NCBI GenBank assembly: GCA_002358955.1
Contig: DEPV01000091.1
Span: 1 to 15,437, forward strand
Direction of reading: 5' to 3'
Source: Erysipelothrix sp. UBA3383
GTDB taxonomy: Bacteria; Bacillota_I; Bacilli_A; Erysipelotrichales; Erysipelotrichaceae
DNA: 15,437 nt
In this document: piece after piece, positions 12,391 through 15,437 of the stretch
How the letters are laid out: every line of letters starts with the position of its first letter
Numbering within the stretch: position 1 is the stretch's first letter
Position numbers and translations under genes: made by a program
The notes under the pieces: model-generated
The model's input: only the letters and a program-made list of their open reading frames with translations
Told to the model about the DNA's origin: nothing
Databases searched by the model: none

Positions 12391-12418
12391 ATTATACCAT
12401 AGATAGAAACTATTTCAA
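12391..12418 (-). promoter_or_regulatory. Promoter of rpmG
   Basis: On the minus strand TTGAAA (12413-12418) and TATAAT (12391-12396) are 16 bases apart, and TGG precedes TATAAT, giving an extended -10. The -35 is formed by the last two sense codons of the PBP gene (Leu-Lys) just before its TAG. The start of transcription is near 12384, with a leader of about 33 bases holding the GGAGG. Another TATAAT at 12373-12378 lies further on and is probably not used. Confidence 0.7.
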
Positions 12419-14443
12419 ATAGTTTTCCACGATTCTTTTACTCAGTAATGCACATTGGTTCACAAGACCATCTGTAACATCATCTGTGAATGCATCCGGA
12501 TGAATGCATGCAATAGCAACCTCAGGCTCTTCAAAAGGTGCAAAAGCGATGAAGTTGTGATTCTTCATAGCAACCCCTTGTGAGTGAAGTTGGGCAGTAC
12601 CTGTTTTACCTGCAGATGAAATGCCTGGTGTTGTAAACCCGTTACAGTTACCAAAGGCAGAACAGCGACGCATCCCTTCTAAGGGACGGTCAAGAATTTC
12701 TGGATTATCAATGGTATCCAGTATCTCTACAGGGTTTTCATAGACAACACGTCCCGTAGAGATATCTTTGGCTTCCAGTACTAAACGTGGGCGTAATCGG
12801 TACCCTCGGTTTGCCAGAGTGTTGACATACTGGCTTAATTGCATGGCCGTATAGTTATCATACTGACCAATTGAAAACTCTAAAGCAAGTCCAGGATTGA
12901 CGTTATCACCCTTGTACCCTACGGCTTCAAAAGGATAATCAACCCCCGTTACAACACCCAATCCAAAGCGTGAGTAGTAATTACGCATCATACCCATTAA
13001 GGAATCCAAATCTTCAAAGATTAAAGGACCATTGGGTACGTATTGTGATCCTGCTAGGGCGATGGTTGTATAGAACATGTAGATGTTAGAAGACATTTGA
13101 ATTGCTCCTATATCATCCAGTGCTCCCAGGTTACGATAAGATCGTCTGACTGGTGTTCCTTGAATGTACATCTCCTTATCAAGAAAGACTTGCCCCGGTT
13201 TAATGGCACCCTCATTTTGTCCCATGTAGATGGTTGCTGGTTTAACAACCGATCCTACAGGACTTGATTTAATCATGGTCAGTTGTGGGTCGTTGTAATA
13301 CGTCCCATCATCTGCTCGTACCATCGCTGCCATGGCTAGAATATCACCGTTGTTAGGATTGGTGATGATGGCATGCATCTCTTTAGAGAAGCGACGGCGG
13401 TTGTTATTGCGATCACTTTCCAGTTGTTTGATGATTTCCTCTTCTAAGAAGGCCTGTAATTCACTATCAATACTCAGGCGTAAATCATTACCTGGACTTC
13501 CTTCTTTCACCAGTTGTAATTCTTTCGTGACAGGATCGTGGGTATAAACTGACTTCACACCTTTAAGAAGGCTCTCATACTGGTACTCAAGACCTGAAAT
13601 TCCCACTGCATCGTTATACCCATAGTTTAAGGCATTGTAGAATGCAGATTTCTCTACACTTGAAGGACCAATCTTACCGTAGATGGAATTTAATCCATAA
13701 TCATCATTGTATTCGCGCTCCCATGTAATTTGAGATGAGAAGCCAGGTAGTAGTGATTGATGTTCAGCTAGAAAAGCAATGTCTTCAACAGAGGCATCTT
13801 TATGAATGATGGCTGTGTTGTTGCTTTCAATCGTACGCATCAGAAGGTAAACTTTAAAGCTTTCCTTCTCAAACTCACTTAGATCGGCCAGCATCTCGTC
13901 GGTAATCTTAGAACGCTCAAAAGCATTGATTTCAGCATCCGTAGCTTTATCAGCCTTCAATTGTGCCATCTCTTCTTCAGTGATTGGGTGGGTGCTGGGA
14001 TCATTCTTTTTCTTTCTTAAATAGAGCCATGCATCCTTAGATTCACGTTCTGTCAGTGTAAATTCAAGATCAAAACTTTCAGCGAAGTTTTGGGCAATTT
14101 GCCACTGTTCAGAATCTTTAAGTCCAGTTTTAGGTTTGACATAAACAATGTTGTTCACCCCTTTACTGGATACTAAGCTTACATTATTACGATCAAACAT
14201 ACCCCCACGTTTGGTATCGTATTTATCATCGGGTGTCTGATATTTTTCATACAGGGCTTCATAATGGGATGCATCAAGAATTTGAATCTTGTACATTCTG
14301 AAAATCAAGACAGCTGCTAAAATAACACAGATTCCTATGAATACATTCAAACGGAAATTGACAATCTTATGAATGTTGAATTTCTTTTTTAAATGATCAC
14401 TACTGCCCTTATAATTGGTTTTACGATCTTTTGAAGAATTCAT
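12410..14443 (-). CDS. Class B penicillin-binding protein (PBP2-like transpeptidase)
   Basis: The 677-residue enzyme cross-links peptidoglycan outside the membrane. It has a short basic cytosolic tail, one membrane helix at about 30-50, the dimerisation motif KRGGMFDRNN (78-87), a non-catalytic domain with a charged insertion (about 150-230), and a transpeptidase domain with SVVK (Ser398 nucleophile, Lys401), SSN (451-453) and KTG (613-615). The layout and the insertion suit the elongation-type PBP2 of Firmicutes rather than the division PBP3, which is inferred. Cys594 and Cys600 just before KTG are unusual for an exported domain. AAGGGAG lies 7 bases before the ATG, 19 bases after the helicase stop, so the two genes are co-transcribed. 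Confidence 0.92.
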   Translation of the reverse strand: MNSSKDRKTNYKGSSDHLKKKFNIHKIVNFRLNVFIGICVILAAVLIFRMYKIQILDASHYEALYEKYQTPDDKYDTKRGGMFDRNNVSLVSSKGVNNIVYVKPKTGLKDSEQWQIAQNFAESFDLEFTLTERESKDAWLYLRKKKNDPSTHPITEEEMAQLKADKATDAEINAFERSKITDEMLADLSEFEKESFKVYLLMRTIESNNTAIIHKDASVEDIAFLAEHQSLLPGFSSQITWEREYNDDYGLNSIYGKIGPSSVEKSAFYNALNYGYNDAVGISGLEYQYESLLKGVKSVYTHDPVTKELQLVKEGSPGNDLRLSIDSELQAFLEEEIIKQLESDRNNNRRRFSKEMHAIITNPNNGDILAMAAMVRADDGTYYNDPQLTMIKSSPVGSVVKPATIYMGQNEGAIKPGQVFLDKEMYIQGTPVRRSYRNLGALDDIGAIQMSSNIYMFYTTIALAGSQYVPNGPLIFEDLDSLMGMMRNYYSRFGLGVVTGVDYPFEAVGYKGDNVNPGLALEFSIGQYDNYTAMQLSQYVNTLANRGYRLRPRLVLEAKDISTGRVVYENPVEILDTIDNPEILDRPLEGMRRCSAFGNCNGFTTPGISSAGKTGTAQLHSQGVAMKNHNFIAFAPFEEPEVAIACIHPDAFTDDVTDGLVNQCALLSKRIVENYLK

Positions 14444-14462
14444 AGTGGCTCCCTTCTTTTAC

Positions 14463-15437
14463 TTATTTTGCTTGTTTTGCTTTTGCACGTGCTTTCTTTT
14501 GTTCTCTAATTTCAGCACGGATCATCTCACGGCGTTTACGACGCATGAGGTTTTCAATTTCAGCCTTACGAGCTTTTTTATATCCCGGTTTTACTTTAAT
14601 ATCCTTACGGTTTAAGATTTGCGCAACTTCAGGATCAATTTGTTTTTGACGTTTTGCAATGTTGTAGAATGGACGTACATCTTGTAGTGTCCCATCTTTA
14701 ATACGTTTGTAATCAAAGCTGATACCCTGTTTCATCAAGCGTACTACAGCGGATTGATCTTTAGGACCTACCAGTGAGATTGCCATCCCTTCACGTCCTG
14801 AGCGTCCTGTACGCCCTGCACGGTGAGTATAGAAGGATAGATCATGACTTGGTAGTCCAACATTAATAACATGTGAGATTTCAGGTAAGTCAATACCACG
14901 AGCTGCAAGGTCAGTAGCTACAATGTAGCGTACCTTTTTAGCATGAATGCGGTTGACCACTTGCTTACGTCCACGGTCTGATACATCACCATGGATCTCA
15001 ACACAGTCAATACCATAATCACGCAGGTATGCTGCAATGGCAATTGCTGATTGTTTGGTATTGGTAAAGACAATTGCTAGAAGGGGTGAGATGCTTGATA
15101 AAACATCAAGTACCGCCTCTTCATCAGAGCGGTGTCTTTGATTGATTAAGACATGTTGAATACGAGGTTTTAGTGCCTCTTCACCTTGTCCATCAATATC
15201 AATAGGACGTTTTAAGTATTTCTTGATGAATGCTTTTAGACCCACTGGAATTGTTGCTGAGTACAGCATAAAGATTGTATGGTCTAACATGCGTGATGCA
15301 ATTTGATCTACTTCAGTAATAAATCCGTAGTCTAGCATCATATCCGTTTCATCAATGACTAAAACCTTAACAGAGTCCAAACGGATGATGTTATCGTTGA
15401 TGATTTCTTGCATTTTACCCGGTGTTGAAATAAGAAT
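14463..15437 (-). CDS. DEAD-box RNA helicase, C-terminal part (cut by window edge)
   Basis: The frame is open to the last base and lacks its N-terminus with the Walker A motif. From the edge it reads ISTPGK (motif Ib), VIDETD (motif II, with Thr in place of Ala), SAT (motif III), IVFTNTK (IV), ATDLAARGID (V) and HRAGRTGRSG (VI), then a strongly basic tail (about the last 45 residues, rich in Lys and Arg). These are ATP-dependent RNA helicases of the cytosol that act in ribosome assembly, mRNA decay and cold adaptation; it resembles CshB/YqfR of Bacillus in tail length, which is a tentative assignment. The stop is 19 bases before the PBP start. Confidence 0.93.
   Translation of the reverse strand: MLISTPGKMQEIINDNIIRLDSVKVLVIDETDMMLDYGFITEVDQIASRMLDHTIFMLYSATIPVGLKAFIKKYLKRPIDIDGQGEEALKPRIQHVLINQRHRSDEEAVLDVLSSISPLLAIVFTNTKQSAIAIAAYLRDYGIDCVEIHGDVSDRGRKQVVNRIHAKKVRYIVATDLAARGIDLPEISHVINVGLPSHDLSFYTHRAGRTGRSGREGMAISLVGPKDQSAVVRLMKQGISFDYKRIKDGTLQDVRPFYNIAKRQKQIDPEVAQILNRKDIKVKPGYKKARKAEIENLMRRKRREMIRAEIREQKKARAKAKQAK

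Noticed and set aside
1..15437. CRISPR arrays, insertion sequences, prophage genes, tRNA or rRNA genes
   Set aside because: No spaced repeats, transposase or integrase motifs, or tRNA/rRNA sequence was seen on either strand.

Overview
The window looks like a chromosomal segment of a low-GC Firmicute, most likely of the Erysipelothrix/Erysipelotrichia type. The reasons are AT-rich sequence, strong GGAGG ribosome sites, ordinary use of TGA as a stop, a clostridial-type PPi-phosphofructokinase, DUF2871 and DUF898 membrane proteins, and an EF-P with a non-canonical tip loop. The genus is inferred from these features. No mobile element, CRISPR array, tRNA or rRNA was seen. All genes but one are on the minus strand.

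From right to left, in the direction of transcription: a DEAD-box RNA helicase (cut by the window edge) and a class B penicillin-binding protein form a pair. A promoter at the end of the PBP gene then drives rpmG (ribosomal protein L33, 49 codons), which ends in a terminator. A YqgX-type metallo-hydrolase follows and ends in its own terminator. Next is a seven-gene comG-type competence pseudopilus operon, comGA-GB-GC-GD-GE-GF-GG. Each gene overlaps the next, and the operon includes a 29-codon comGE-like gene consisting only of a prepilin signal and a membrane helix. The last gene runs into efp, which appears to have its own promoter inside comGG and ends in a terminator.

Next comes an FMN riboswitch followed by ribU (riboflavin ECF transporter S component). 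After it is an unrecognised, very acidic tail-anchored protein tightly coupled to cmk (cytidylate kinase), der (ribosome-assembly GTPase) and gpsA (glycerol-3-phosphate dehydrogenase). Then come hup (HU), a YugP-type membrane zinc peptidase and a DUF898 membrane protein, closed by a terminator. The only plus-strand gene, DUF2871, converges on that terminator. Its promoter has a near-perfect Fur-type 7-1-7 box on the -35 element, so iron control is likely. At the left edge is the 5' part of a PPi-dependent phosphofructokinase gene, divergent from DUF2871.

Most of the content is housekeeping: ribosome and translation factors, envelope synthesis, phospholipid precursor supply, nucleotide metabolism and glycolysis. 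The parts most worth a second look are the competence pilus operon with its headless ComGE and hyper-acidic ComGG, the iron-box DUF2871 gene, the EF-P lacking the usual tip lysine, the unknown acidic tail-anchored protein before cmk, and the expression platform of the FMN riboswitch.
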